Assembly (NCBI GenBank): GCA_014898415.1
Contig: RCTD01000008.1
Coordinates: 1,178,001-1,242,000, forward strand
Reading direction: 5' to 3'
DNA: 64,000 bases
Origin: Stromatinia cepivora
Lineage: Eukaryota; Ascomycota; Leotiomycetes; Helotiales; Sclerotiniaceae
The translations under genes and the position numbers were made by a program. The notes beneath the pieces were generated by a model that was not told where the DNA came from, made no database searches, and worked only from the letters and a program-made list of their open reading frames with translations. Shown piece by piece: positions 12,527-23,760 of this stretch. Numbering within the stretch: the stretch's first letter is position 1; each line of letters opens with the position of its first letter.

Positions 12527-13419
12527 GCTTTGACCCTGAGAATATTTATCCTCACTAGTATATTATCTTGTATTATCGCTTCTTCGTGAGAGGAAATCAG
12601 CAGTGTACCTTCTCTAAGGCCAGCCAACTTTTAAGTAATGGACTATACTTCATTCAAGCCAATTTAACTTATCATCTATTCAGAATTGTGAGCCGGAATA
12701 GACAATACAAATACATAAACTTATCCAAGACATATCATGGGGATATTAGATAATATATTATTTTAGACGTTTCCTACTTTGTTCATCAATGCGGGAAAAT
12801 GACTTAATGCGCATTATCGCAGCACGGATTAGCAATGTTTAGTATGTTCTGAATCATTGAAAGAGATCACAAATTGGACAGTACAAGTGGACAACTGACG
12901 CATAAAGGTTACTTCAACTCGCCACCACAAATAGGGAGGATGGTTGACCTGTACCCACCACACCTTGTGCGACGGTACTCCTCGACCAAGTACTGTATTC
13001 ATCAAGAGGTGTTGGTGGCTAAGTGATTTCTTTCAGATAGTCGACGATTGAGCTACGCTAGGTCGCCGTGAGCCGTTGCCGGCGCGGGTATACCAGAGAT
13101 GAAAGTTTACAGATAGTTAGGGGAGTAGCTCACAAGAACATAGAGACGCGAGAGTGTCCTTTTGGGATCGGTGAAGAATTAGCAGAATAAGGAAACGACT
13201 CTTTAGGTATTAAAAAGTGCCTGCATATTATTAAAAATAGATATATAGGGGATATTTAATAGAAGAATAATTGCGAAATTTAAAGCAGCAATTGAGTGAG
13301 AATGAAACCGAATAACGATCAGAGAGATACTTTGGCATATAAAAAAAAGTAATTGAGCTTAAAGGAACAAAAGTTAGAGGCTCTGTACAGTATAGAATTC
13401 AGGATGAGTGTTATATCGT
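12527..13419. other. Unassigned island-edge sequence
   Basis: Moderate-GC sequence between the DUF3435 relic and an LTR-like repeat. No gene is supported. The part around 13085-13200 (GCGGGTATA, ACAGATAG/ACAGATGG, GTGTCCTTTT/GTGTCTTTTT, AACGA) has a divergent cousin at about 17210-17340, so both may come from one old repeat family. The 13200-13420 part is AT-rich. Confidence 0.35.
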
Positions 13420-13790
13420 CAATTCTCTAGTCATGTGGATGTGGTAGAGTGCCGTAGGGTTTGTGTATTGAAGCAGTCAAGCAGGGGATTGAACAATTGT
13501 TTCCAATCGAGAAGTAACTAAGTAATGGTTGAGATTACTATTTAAGTTGAGCACGAAGCTCCATATACTAAGGAAATACATTCTGCTTATATAGACCTTT
13601 TTTCTCTGTTGGATAAACTGCTCGACAGTCTATCAGTCGATCTCGGGTAGACTGTTCGACTTTCTATCAATCTATCTGTCACGTGCCATGGTTCCGTCCC
13701 CGAGGTTCTACTAATGTCTGCTGACAATTGAGCCTGGGGTCCTCAGGTACTATGGTTCATAATATAGTTTTAAACATAATTTGCATTACG
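13420..13790 (+). repeat. Divergent LTR-like sequence related to the solo LTR at 30354
   Basis: Shares ordered blocks with the 331-bp solo LTR at 30354-30684: GTCATGTGGA/GATCACGTGGA, then AAGCAGGG, TTGAGCACGAAGCTC, AAGGAAAT, TATATAGACCTT and CACGTG(C/T)(C/T)C. The clean TGTTACG...CGTAACA ends and a target duplication are not recognisable, so this is an older or different subfamily member, possibly truncated. It lies just downstream (3') of the minus-strand orphan gene. Confidence 0.5.
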
Positions 13791-13869
13791 CATTCCATCC
13801 ATATCGTGATTATCAACCAAAGAAAATTTAAAGGAAGTTTGGAGATAAAATATTTATAGCCTTTTGATC

Positions 13870-16040
13870 CTACTCTAAATTTTGTTGCAAAAATTCTTCC
13901 AGAAGCTGAATACCACATCGAACAATTTCCTATAAAGAGTATGAGATTTCGAAGAGAACGAGGGGACCAAGGTGCATACCTGTGCTTTCCAGTATGACGC
14001 GAAGATGTATTGTAACTTCTTCATATCTTTAAACTCCCCCGGAAGCTCATGTATATAACCACACTTCAAGTAAAATACGTCCTTGCTAATACAAGACATA
14101 ATAAGAAGCTGGTATCGACGACCTAGTATGATTAGCAAGGAGGTACTAAGCAACAGACAATATCCTAACCAGCTTGTAGTATGCCAACCACCTTTATCTT
14201 CTTCATGATTGTAGGGTCGTTTTCTACCAACTCGCCAATGTGGCATAGCATCGCTCTCAAGCCACCCACAAGCTTATCAAAATCGTTGAGCCATTTCGCA
14301 GCAAGTTCCCCTTCCCATTTGCGAATTGTCTCCAAGACAAGCAGTTCATAACAAGATTGAGAGCTGCTGTCAGCAGATAGCTTACGACGGTGTGCTATCG
14401 CATCGTAACGAGGTTCCTTGATGAAGTAGGAGTATGGTTGGTAGTGAGTTGTTGAGAGAGAAATTTCTTTGCTGTAACGATGTTGATTATTAGCTAAAGC
14501 AGACAAATAAAAGAGCAGAGAATTGGGATAAGGGTTTACCGTTGAAGGACAAGCTCTGGAATCTCGCAGAAAACTTCGTCCAGGAAGTGAGGATAAACCA
14601 AACAATCCCAAACCCCTTCACTCAGCTCTTCATCCAAGATCATTCCGGTGTTCTCTAAAAGCCGGATACTGCTCTAAAATCAGTCTATAATATAGGGCGA
14701 AGACGGCGTGTAATTCATATGTGGCACGAAACATCACCGATCCATTTGATATCACCCCTATGAGATATTGTGCGTTCGATTTGGCATGAGTGCTTATAGG
14801 AATTCGCCTATCAAAGTCATCAATCATCAGTTATCAGTCCTCCGAAAACCTAAAGGCAAAGTACTGACTGACCTTCTCATACTTCTCGAGGGCCTGAAGC
14901 AACTCCAGGGGAAACCTAGGGAGCGGTGATTCTTCAACACAGTCTGTGATCTGCTCACAATCTTCTCGCATGAGATCCAGTGTCGTGATGGATTCGGCAT
15001 CCAGGATACCAAAATGAATTGGCTTAACTTTGCCAGTGCGTCGGGCATAATCTAGCATGATATCTTGAAGGTAAACATTGCCATGGGTGAGTAACATCTT
15101 CTTGTCATTAGTAAGGGTCATGCGAGAATCCTCCAAGCAACCAAGGATTTCTTGAAGCCTCTTCGTGTCGGAGACTTCCATTGCCAGTGAGTCTTGCTTG
15201 TCGAGGCTGGAGTCAACAGTCGCGTTCAGAGTATTGGGATCATTATCAGCTTGTGAATCGGCACAATTTGTGTCTGGGTCATCTTGATAGATAGAAGCTC
15301 CACTATACGTATAGAATTGTTAACGATGGTTGTTATTCCACTATCCTTGGAAGGAACACTAACACAATAGTGGTTCCTGTTTGCGACGAATTCAACATAA
15401 TACTACTTTGGTTGATAGCGATAGTAGTAGGCCCATGATTGGCGACTTTGCGTCGTCCACGCTTTCTCGTTATTGACCTGATGAAATTCTTGGCCCTTTG
15501 CTGGTCGTTTTTCGGGCTCTGCCAAAAGAATGCCTATTAACAAACATCAAGCTCGACTGGGCTAGTGAATCTGATGGCCACGAAGGTCAACAGCAACCCA
15601 GGAGCGAGGGGTCTTCGCGAAGAAGCCACACCCAAAGAGTACACAATCGTTTCTCAGTCGGCCGCGAAGGCAGGCTGCGATATGCGCCTCGGTGTACCGT
15701 TGACCAGGACGCCACGAAGGCATCCTGCGATACAGATGATGCGTAGATATTAGTTTTGTAGCTCGGAGAATCAACTTACTGAAAGAACCCATGCCGCCCG
15801 CAGTTTACTAGCCATCCCAGCAATTTTGGGGTCCTCGCTATTCTGTAGGTGTTGTATGGACGTCCGCCAGCAGTTGTGGACATTGGATATATTGTACTTC
15901 ACGTAGCCCAATTCCTTGTATATTTTATCACAGAAGTCCACAACATCCCATTTGTCACAAAGCGTCTTGTCAAAATAAGGATGCGTACGCAACGTATTTC
16001 TGGTTGTATCGTGGTTGAGTGGGGGTGAGGATTGAGGCAT
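13870..16040 (-). CDS. Orphan multi-exon gene at the edge of the AT-rich island
   Basis: Unrecognised protein, assembled from consistent splice signals on the minus strand. Exon 1 runs 16040-15780 (donor GTAAGT). Exon 2 is 15518-15364 (acceptor TTGGCAG, donor GTTAGT) and carries a basic TRKRGRRK stretch. Exon 3 starts 15302 after a 61-nt intron with GTTAAC branch and ends near 14870. Exon 4 begins near 14810; exon 5 covers about 14655-14540 (donor GTAAAC); exon 6 about 14473-14186 encodes ETIRKWEGELAAKWLNDFD. Two short last exons (about 14087-13983 and 13926-13870) end in EIVRCGIQLLEEFLQQNLE. Phases agree wherever I could check. It looks soluble and alpha-helical, with no signal peptide, membrane segment or known domain. 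An in-frame ATG at 16133 is an alternative start. It lacks the RIP-type stops of its surroundings. The exact edges of exons 3-5 are uncertain. Confidence 0.55.
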
Positions 16041-17899
16041 AATTACAACAAAATGGAGGTTGAACGAAGTAAACAGGAGGTTGGGAAATTTTCTATCTAA
16101 AGTAGATTGCTGCCTAGAGCGCCAAGACTTCATGACAAAAAAATCACAACACTTCTCATTTGCCGAGGCCTATCAAAGTGTCGCGATTATTTATCATGGG
16201 GGCGACACGTAATTTTGCATATTATCCGAGAATAAGTCATTTATCCCTCCAGCTGGTTGAACGAAGGAAGTACGGAGCGCTTTCAATTTAGCAATAGTTT
16301 CCTCAGAATGTTTAGAACCAAGCCGAGAACCTGCAATTTTTAACATGTATTTAAATATATTCTCACTTAAGCTATTTTAAGGTTTTCAAACAGTTTGGAC
16401 TTAAATTGCCTTGTACTTTTCTGAGACGCAAGATGAGACAAATTTGTATATTTAAATCAAAACTTTTATGTAATAAATAGTGTTGTTCTAAAAATAAAAA
16501 ATAGCAGCCAAAAAGATAAAAATAATAATAGGCTGGTCAGATTATAGCAAAATACAATGATAAGAAGTAAATCGGTTTTTTTTGCATTTAAGGAAAAATT
16601 TTTTAACCCATCCGTATATTGAACTTAAGAGTGGAAGACCAACGCCGTTGGAAGTCCTTGGACCCCGCTGGAGCCCTTGGATCCCAATTCTCAAGAATTC
16701 GGCTCCATGGATTCCGTCACGTGATCTCGGATCCTAGGACACTGTGCTTCTCCCAAGAGTTATAGGAATGCGATGACTCTCACCTGTACGTGGTGCATTC
16801 TACGAACCTTCGATCTTGTTATCGGAGAGCTAAGTAGAATCGCTGGAATTGGGTGGTGATCGTACACTAATCGAAGGCAATACTTGGAGTGAAGGTACGT
16901 GTAGTTGAGCGTCATTGAAGTGCTCGCGACGAGTTCGGAACAAAGGACTACTAGCGAAACGGAGATGAAAACTATCCGATGGTCGAAGATACGAATGACG
17001 AATTCAAAGCGGTACCGGCCCTTTCGAGTCTGTGGTGGGGTGCAGAGCCTAATGGGTGACTTGCGTTTCGTGAGCCCCTAAACGGAACCAGTCCTTACGA
17101 GTCTGTAGTGGGATACAGAGCCTGCAAAGGAAGCTTTCGTAGATGAAGGTCGACAGGACACCTCTGGGGTGTCGCGAGTAGAGTCCGGAATCCAATAATG
17201 CGTACGGTTTGCGGGTATACTTTGCCGGAAATTCACAGATGGTTGAGGGGAATAGCGGTATAAAGGAGCGGATCAGGCAGTGTCTTTTTGAATCCAACGG
17301 AGAATGCAAAAAGGAGGAGAACGATTGCAAAGAGTTCACGGGAGATCTAATAAACATTGTAGTATATGCAGAGGGATATAGTATAGAGGTTTTTGCAGAT
17401 TCCAAAGAAGCATTGCTATAGAGACAAATTCAAGGACGATAATATAGAATTACAATGCTCTTATTAGAAGCTATAACACCTTTCGATTCTGATCCGGTGT
17501 ATCCGATGTATCTCGAGTCGATTCTTTACACAGCTATGAATTATATATTGGGAGGAAGGGTTGTATAAGGGCATTTTGGTTAGTGAATTGGAAACGCTGT
17601 ATTTTGTGTTGTTTGGTTAGGAGTTAAGACACAGCAAAGCTTGCAAGATATGGTCGGCTTTATTGTGCAGAAGAGATCCGGCAAGGTAACGCGAAACGGT
17701 GTACAAGCTGTGGGGCGTAGTGTATAATCTCTTCCTCCCCCTCCCCTTCTTTCAAATCGCGTTCGCGACGAAGCAACTCTATTCCAAACTCGAGAACATG
17801 CTGCCGAGCTAAAGCAACGCCAGCCAGAGTTCCCAGACGGTATTCACTGCCTCCAATCCCTGATTTTAATCAATCATTTTTTTCTTTTCCCGACTGGCG
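16041..17899. other. Moderate-GC unassigned region with old repeats
   Basis: No supported gene. 16300-16620 is AT-rich; 16620-17900 has normal composition. A repeated phrase of about 40 bp occurs at 17011-17050 and 17083-17122 (GAGTCTGT(G/A)GTGGG...CAGAGCCT). An open stretch at 17209-17421 encodes 70 codons without any known motif and overlaps the repeat shared with 13085-13200, so I do not call it a gene. CACGTG-containing sequence near 16720 recalls the LTR-like repeats nearby. Confidence 0.35.
17011..17122 (+). repeat. Direct repeat, two copies of about 40 bp
   Basis: Copies at 17011-17050 and 17083-17122 share GG(T/A)ACC(G/A)G(C/T)CCTT(T/A)CGAG and then TCTGT(G/A)GTGGG(G/A)T(G/A)CAGAGCCT. 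Most differences are transitions. Function unknown; possibly part of an old LTR. Confidence 0.5.
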
Positions 17900-18520
17900 T
17901 CTTCCGCCTTATCTACAGTATTGTCTTCTCCCTCTTCATGTATATTCAGAAATCCTCCATGTCGAATGTCGACTTGAGTCAAGGTCATCCGATATTGTGC
18001 CGGAGGAGCATCTGTACAGCAGAACGACTTCCTGAGGACAAAGTTCAAGCATCTGAATTCGCAGATGAGACAGAGGTTGTTGTGCTGATTTCGATTTTTA
18101 GAAGTCGATGTATGTTGTCTGGAGGGCAGAGGCAGGGCTGCAGTAGAGGCATATGTCTTGGTGGCTGTTGAAATACTATCTGTTGCAGTGTTAATGGAGG
18201 TTGCTGTTTTCGTATCTCTTGAACAGATTCGTGAGTTTTAGATATGTATTTTGAACTCCTCGGAGTAGAATTCTGATATTCTCGACGCTTTGATAGAGTT
18301 GAGTAGAGGTAAGTTGTCACAGGATCTTGTTGCAAAGCGTGCTAATACTCTTCATGAGAGTTCTGTATATATAGGTCGGCATAGAGTCTTCATTGTACGC
18401 ATTAAAGCTGTCAAAGCTCTTTATATCATCCCTGAGTTTGTTTATATACTCTTCAATTAGGTCTGAGTATGACCCAAATAAGTCAAGGCTATGTTGAAGA
18501 TCCCATCACTGCTTCCAGAG
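17900..18520 (-). pseudogene. Possible decayed gene fragment, unrecognised
   Basis: Read on the minus strand, one frame gives protein-like sequence (for example DLIEEYINKLRDDIKSFDSF and LYQSVENIRILLRGVQNTYL), interrupted by about four stops in 200 codons. An overlapping frame is open for 96 codons (18335-18045) and rich in Gln and Pro. I recognise no domain. It could be a broken gene, or a real gene with introns I have not resolved. Composition is much richer in GC than the adjoining island that begins at about 18600. Confidence 0.25.
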
Positions 18521-18732
18521 TACAGGGCAATACCCCGGAGACTGGGTATAGCTTCTACGCACTAGAAACTTTAGGTCTGATATATTTTCAGGAGTTGGTT
18601 TCCAAAAATTTTATTGAACTTTGAGAAATATTTTTTTCAAAAATTTGTGAAATTAAATTTAGAAGCGGGATTTCTAAGCTCCGATATCTTACCTAAATAC
18701 ACCCCCCAATTAATAAATATCGCATTCTGCGA

Positions 18733-20490
18733 TAAATTTCTTCGAATTTGTATAGGTTTTCGACTCTTTCGCGATCGTATATATATATAACATTATGAAA
18801 TTATAATATCTAATCTGCTAAATTGAAGAATACTTTCCTTTCCTTCGATTTTATAAATAAATCGTTATCTATATAATTATAATTATCTTCTCTATTCTTG
18901 TAAAATCTTATTCAATTAAATAAGCGATTGAAAAGACTAAACAATATTGAATTGATCAAATGAAAATTGTACAAAAGATATAAAGATGTTTTAAAATCGG
19001 AAGCAAAATACTAGATAAGATCGGTATCGTTATTAAATTACGAAACTTTATATAATAGGGTTTTTCGTAATTTTTTTATTATTAAAATTTTCTTCATTTT
19101 CTATTTCGAATTATTAGTTATATTAATAAACGGAAATGATTCGAGTATTTGATTAGAAAAAGAATCGTTGTATATTTTGTATGACGCACAAGAGCCGTAG
19201 TAGAGCTGAATAAACAGGGTCAATTATGTTTCTTAGAATCTATAATTGAAGAATTATGACTCGTAAGGAATAATTAGATATATATATACAAATACTTATT
19301 TATAAATTATAGGGTTAAATATATATATTATTAGAATCATTATTTTATTATACTAAATTGTATAAATCGTAATATATATATACAAATGATTAACTTATTC
19401 TTTATTATAGAAGATAAAAGATATTATATAATTAATCTTTTATAATTTGTAATTCGTAATACTATTCTTTCTTTTGGAAAAGTTCGCCCTTAAGCGTTTT
19501 ATTCCTTTATTCCGTTACTAATTCATTTGAAATCAGATTTTCTAAAGATTTATAAACTCTAAATCAATTAGATTAATCATTTTGATTGATTTGATCAATT
19601 TGTTGGAAATTGATCAAATTGACCAAATTAATTAATCAATTTAATCAAAATAATAAATGAATTAACCAAATCGATCAAATTGTTTATCAATTGAGTAAAT
19701 TAATATTAATTTATATTCTTTTTGATTTGGGAAATCTTTGAAAAGAAAAAGTTTTAATAGAAAAGGGAAAGGAGTTGAATTATAATATAATAATGATGAG
19801 TAATTAATATAATCAATTCCGAAATCAATCAAATTAATCGATCAAATTAATCAAATTGATCAAATTGAACGAAATTGATAGGGGTAACGTTATATTTCAT
19901 TCTTATTATATTCAAACTTCTCTTTTGTATGATTTCTGAAATAATAATAAACATAAATTTTTTAATATATTGTTTTTATATTGTCTAGATGATAGCAATT
20001 TATCTATTGTATAAAATTCGGGCTATATATATATACGATCAAATTCTTTCGAATTTGTATAGGTTTTCGATCCTTTTGTAATCGTATATATATATATCAT
20101 TATGAAATCATAATATATAGTTTACTAAATTAAAGAATATTTTTCTTTTTCTTGATTTTATAAATAAATTGTTATTTATATAATTATAATTATTCTTTCC
20201 ACTTTTGTAGAACTTTATTTAATCAAATAATCGATTGAGGGGATTGAGCAATATTGGATTAATTAGATGAAAATCGTATAAGAGGTATAATAATATTTTA
20301 AAGTTGAAAGTAAGATATTAAATAAGATTGATATTGTTATTAAGTTATAATATTTTATATAATAGGGTTTTTTGTATTTTCTTTATTATTAGAATCTTCT
20401 TTACTTTTTATTCCGAATTATCAATTATATCAATAAATAGAGATAATTCGAGTATTTGATTAAAAAAAGGATTATCGTATACTTTGTATA
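18733..20490 (+). repeat. Pair of ~451-bp direct repeats flanking ~0.85 kb
   Basis: 18733-19183 and 20040-20490 align along their whole length with mostly transition differences; both start AAATT(T/C)(T/C)TTCGAATTTG and share ATAGGGTTTTT(C/T)GTA and ATTCGAGTATTTGATTA. The layout suggests degenerate LTRs of a small element, but TG..CA ends and a target duplication are not evident. The space between contains repeated TTGATCAA/AATTGATCAAATT words. No coding signal survives. Confidence 0.5.
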
Positions 20491-20899
20491 ATCAATCTAA
20501 AGAGAAAATAGGATGAATTTTCATTATAATTAGAAATTCGAATTTGAAAAAGCTTCTAGATTGATTAATAATCTTGAATCTTCTTTGAATCGGAAAATCT
20601 AGTTTTTTGGATAATTTTTGAATAGAATAATTCTTTATATTGAATTATATATAATTTTCGATATCGAAATCGATTTTACATTAATAAACATTTGTAGATT
20701 TCAATATTTTGGTTTAAATATAAAATAGATCTTCTTTTATTTGTATAAAAACTAATCTATTGTATTTTATATATATATAAATATTATATATATTTATATC
20801 GTTCGTTAATTTATTAATATCTTTTTTTTATTCTTATATATACCTCAATATATATCTGTATAGGGTTTCGTAGGATATAAACTCTTTTAAAAAGTTGTA
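20491..20899. other. AT-rich DNA without recognisable content
   Basis: Extremely AT-rich DNA between the direct-repeat pair and the first recognisable G1 sequence. Probably the 3' part of G1 or another decayed repeat; I see nothing specific. Confidence 0.3.
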
Positions 20900-23760
20900 T
20901 AGAAAAATAAATTGTATATAATCTATTATAAATAAGAACTCTAATTAATCGTTTTGATAATAATTAACAAACAATCTCAATCATTATTAAAGATATTGAT
21001 TATAAATCTCAATTTGATTATTGATTTGAGGATAATAAACAATAAATATTTTGAAATCGATTTTTAGGATTTAGCTGAATTCTTTTCAGAATTGTAATAT
21101 AAATTAGGGGTTGCAATCTGATATTATAATCTCAAAGGGATTATAATATCGATATATATAATAGAGATATAATTATACTTGAATTCGAATATCGATTGAT
21201 TTATAATAAAATATAGAGATAACTTGCTTTATTAATTGATCAATAATAATTAAAACATTATTATATCTATATTTATCCTTATTAAAATTGTAATAATCTA
21301 TAATAATATATTGTTATACTCTAATAGAAATCGGAAATGAATATAATAGATCAAGAGTACGATTGTATAGAACGGAACTGTGTTTGTAGGTGTGATAATT
21401 GTATATATATTTGATTATAATATTGTGTATTCTAAGTTAATAGTATTATTGAGATAATAAAAGATAGGTTTTGTTTGTATTAAAATAAACAATGAAAACG
21501 GAATTATAAGCTTCACAAATCAAATAAATTCGAAGATTGTTGATATCGGATATTATCAAACGATTATTATAAAATAGAAGATTATTCTTTAATGATATAT
21601 ATTTGTAATTTTTAATAATTTGTATTCTAAATATTAACAAATTATCTATAGTTTTATTTGCTTCGATGATATAATTAATTAGATCAAATCGAAGAGCGAT
21701 TTCATTCAAATCGATATTAATAATTGTTGTTTCGTTTGGATAATATTTTTGTAAGATTTTTTTTATGATTTCGATATCAATTTAGTTATTTTTAATAAAC
21801 TATTAAAGACGATTCTTTTTCTTAATATAATTCTAAAAATTCAATTCGTTGATCCGACGGATTAAGGTATCAATGAGAGGGTTATTCTTTTCAAAATGAT
21901 ATATAATAATGAAGTTATAATCGGTTAATATTTCTGCTCAACAAACTTATTGAATATTGAAGGTTTTGGTAATTATAAAATATTTAAGGGTTTTGTGATC
22001 GATATAAATCTTGATTTTATATGGTGAATTAATGAGTTCTGTTTTTCAGTGATTAAGAAATCGAATGATTGATAGTATTTCCTTGTTATGAATTTCGTAA
22101 TTCAATTTAGTAACAATTATAGTCTTGAAGAAATAAATTATAAATAATCAATCTTTATTATATTATTATAATAATATATTAATAATTATTCTATCGAAAA
22201 TATCTATTTCGATTATATAAAAGAATCGATGATTATAATATTATAGAAATAAAATAGAGATAAGCTTTTTCTTTAAAATATTGAATATATTTTGGTATAT
22301 TTTGTTGAATATAAATTTAATGTTTACTTTAATGAATTTGTTGAAAGGTTTCGTTATTATATTATAATCCTTAATGAATTGTTGATAAAAATTGCAAAAA
22401 TCGAAAAATGATTGAATCCTTTTCATTATTATCGGAAAGATTCAATTCTCAATTATTTCAATCTTTTCAGGATCTATCTCTATTCCTTTTGTAGAAATAA
22501 TAAAGTTTAAATACTTGATATATATAATATTGAATTTGTATTTCTTGAGATCTATTTGTAAACCAGTAGTTTTTAATTATTCGAAAATTAACTTGATATA
22601 GGTTTGATATTCTTTTTCATTTTCAAAATAAATCAGAATATTATCAAAATATATTATATAAAAAATGTTTAAATAATCAAATAGAATATTATTTATATAA
22701 TATTAATAGATTGTAGAATTATTCGTTAATCTGAATGATACGATTTTGTATTTATACAATTTGTATCGGGTTCGAAAGATAATGTATTCTTTCGAAATAG
22801 GATTTATTCTTATATAATGGAAAGCTTGACGAATATCGAGTTTAGTATAAGTATTAGTATCGGAAAGTTAAGAAAGTATTTTATCAATCAAAGAGAAAGG
22901 ATACCGATCTTTATATATTAAAGAATTTAATAATTTAAAGTTTATACAAAATCTCAAATTATTATTAGGTTTCCTAACGAATAGAATAAATACAATATAA
23001 AAAGTTTTGTCGGAATATGAATCACGTGCATGGTAAGGATCACGTGCGCACTAGTGCTTGCACTAGTGCCTCGGCATGCACCATTATATAGTTCTTCACC
23101 CTTTATAGATTCTAGCTCTCTAGACAAATCAACACGTATTAACAAGAAAGAGTTCTATACGTTCGTTGATAAGCTTCACTTCCCCGTATACAGTTATCCC
23201 GACAAGTTTAATTAGATTCAATAAAATCTTTATTAAAATTATTCGTAATATACTCTTTAACGATTTCTAATTATTTCAGGGATATCTTATAAAGCAGATT
23301 ATAATATAAAAAATTTTCTTTTTTATTTTCTAATATAATTTTATAATTATAAGATCAATTAGAAGGTAAAATGTTTGATTTATATTTGGAAAAGGCTTGA
23401 TAATATTATTGATATTTAGATGGTAAGTTGGGTTCTGAATTGATTTTAGTTAATATCTAATCGAATTCCTTTCGAACTTTTGTATTCTTGAATTCGATTA
23501 AGGTAATCAATATTTTATTTTTTTGTATATTGTTTGTTTTATTAATAATCTATTATATTATTGAGTTCTTTCAAAATAATAATAAAGAGTTCAATTTGTT
23601 TGTTTCTTTTATATTTTAATTGGAATTTATTAGATTTGAATGTGTATAGATAGAAGGCTTTGTGTGATATACAGGAAAGATTAATATTAAAAACTAGAAT
23701 AACCAATGATAATAATATTCTGATTATCCTATTAAAACAAACTCTATTCAATAATTTGAA
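20900..23760 (-). mobile_element. G1: decayed Ty3/Gypsy retrotransposon pol, minus strand
   Basis: The minus strand shows a pol order of protease-side sequence (23750-23542), reverse transcriptase, RNase H and integrase. RT is readable from about 23010 down to 22450: FVRKPNNNLRFCI, KDRYPFSLID, YTKLDIRQAFHYIRI and the active-site motif decayed to YFDNILIYF (usual YLDDILIY). RNase H follows with KRIQSFFDFCNFYQQFIKDY (22426-22241). The integrase N-terminus is at 21709-21446, where LIISDINNLRIYLICEAYNS matches the zinc-binding region preceding the catalytic core. Stops lie at expected Gln and Trp codons. No LTR could be assigned, so the ends are approximate. A 197-bp solo LTR (23008-23204) interrupts RT. 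Confidence 0.8.
23008..23204 (+). mobile_element. Solo LTR of the C2 Copia family, inserted in G1 RT
   Basis: Begins TGTCGGAATATG and ends ATCCCGACA, giving TGTCGG/CCGACA terminal inverted repeats, and is flanked by an exact 5-bp target duplication AGTTT (23003-23007 and 23205-23209). It is the less mutated relative of the C2 LTRs at 31038 and 45757, which carry an extra 9-bp GGTAAGGAT duplication. It keeps CACGTG and CG sites and is much richer in GC than its surroundings. A 61-codon ORF inside it is not considered a gene. Confidence 0.9.

Noticed and set aside
15562..15792. 76-codon minus-strand ORF overlapping exon 1 of the orphan gene
   Set aside because: It lies in the 261-nt first intron, bounded by a good GTAAGT donor and TTGGCAG acceptor that keep phase; the ORF itself leads nowhere.
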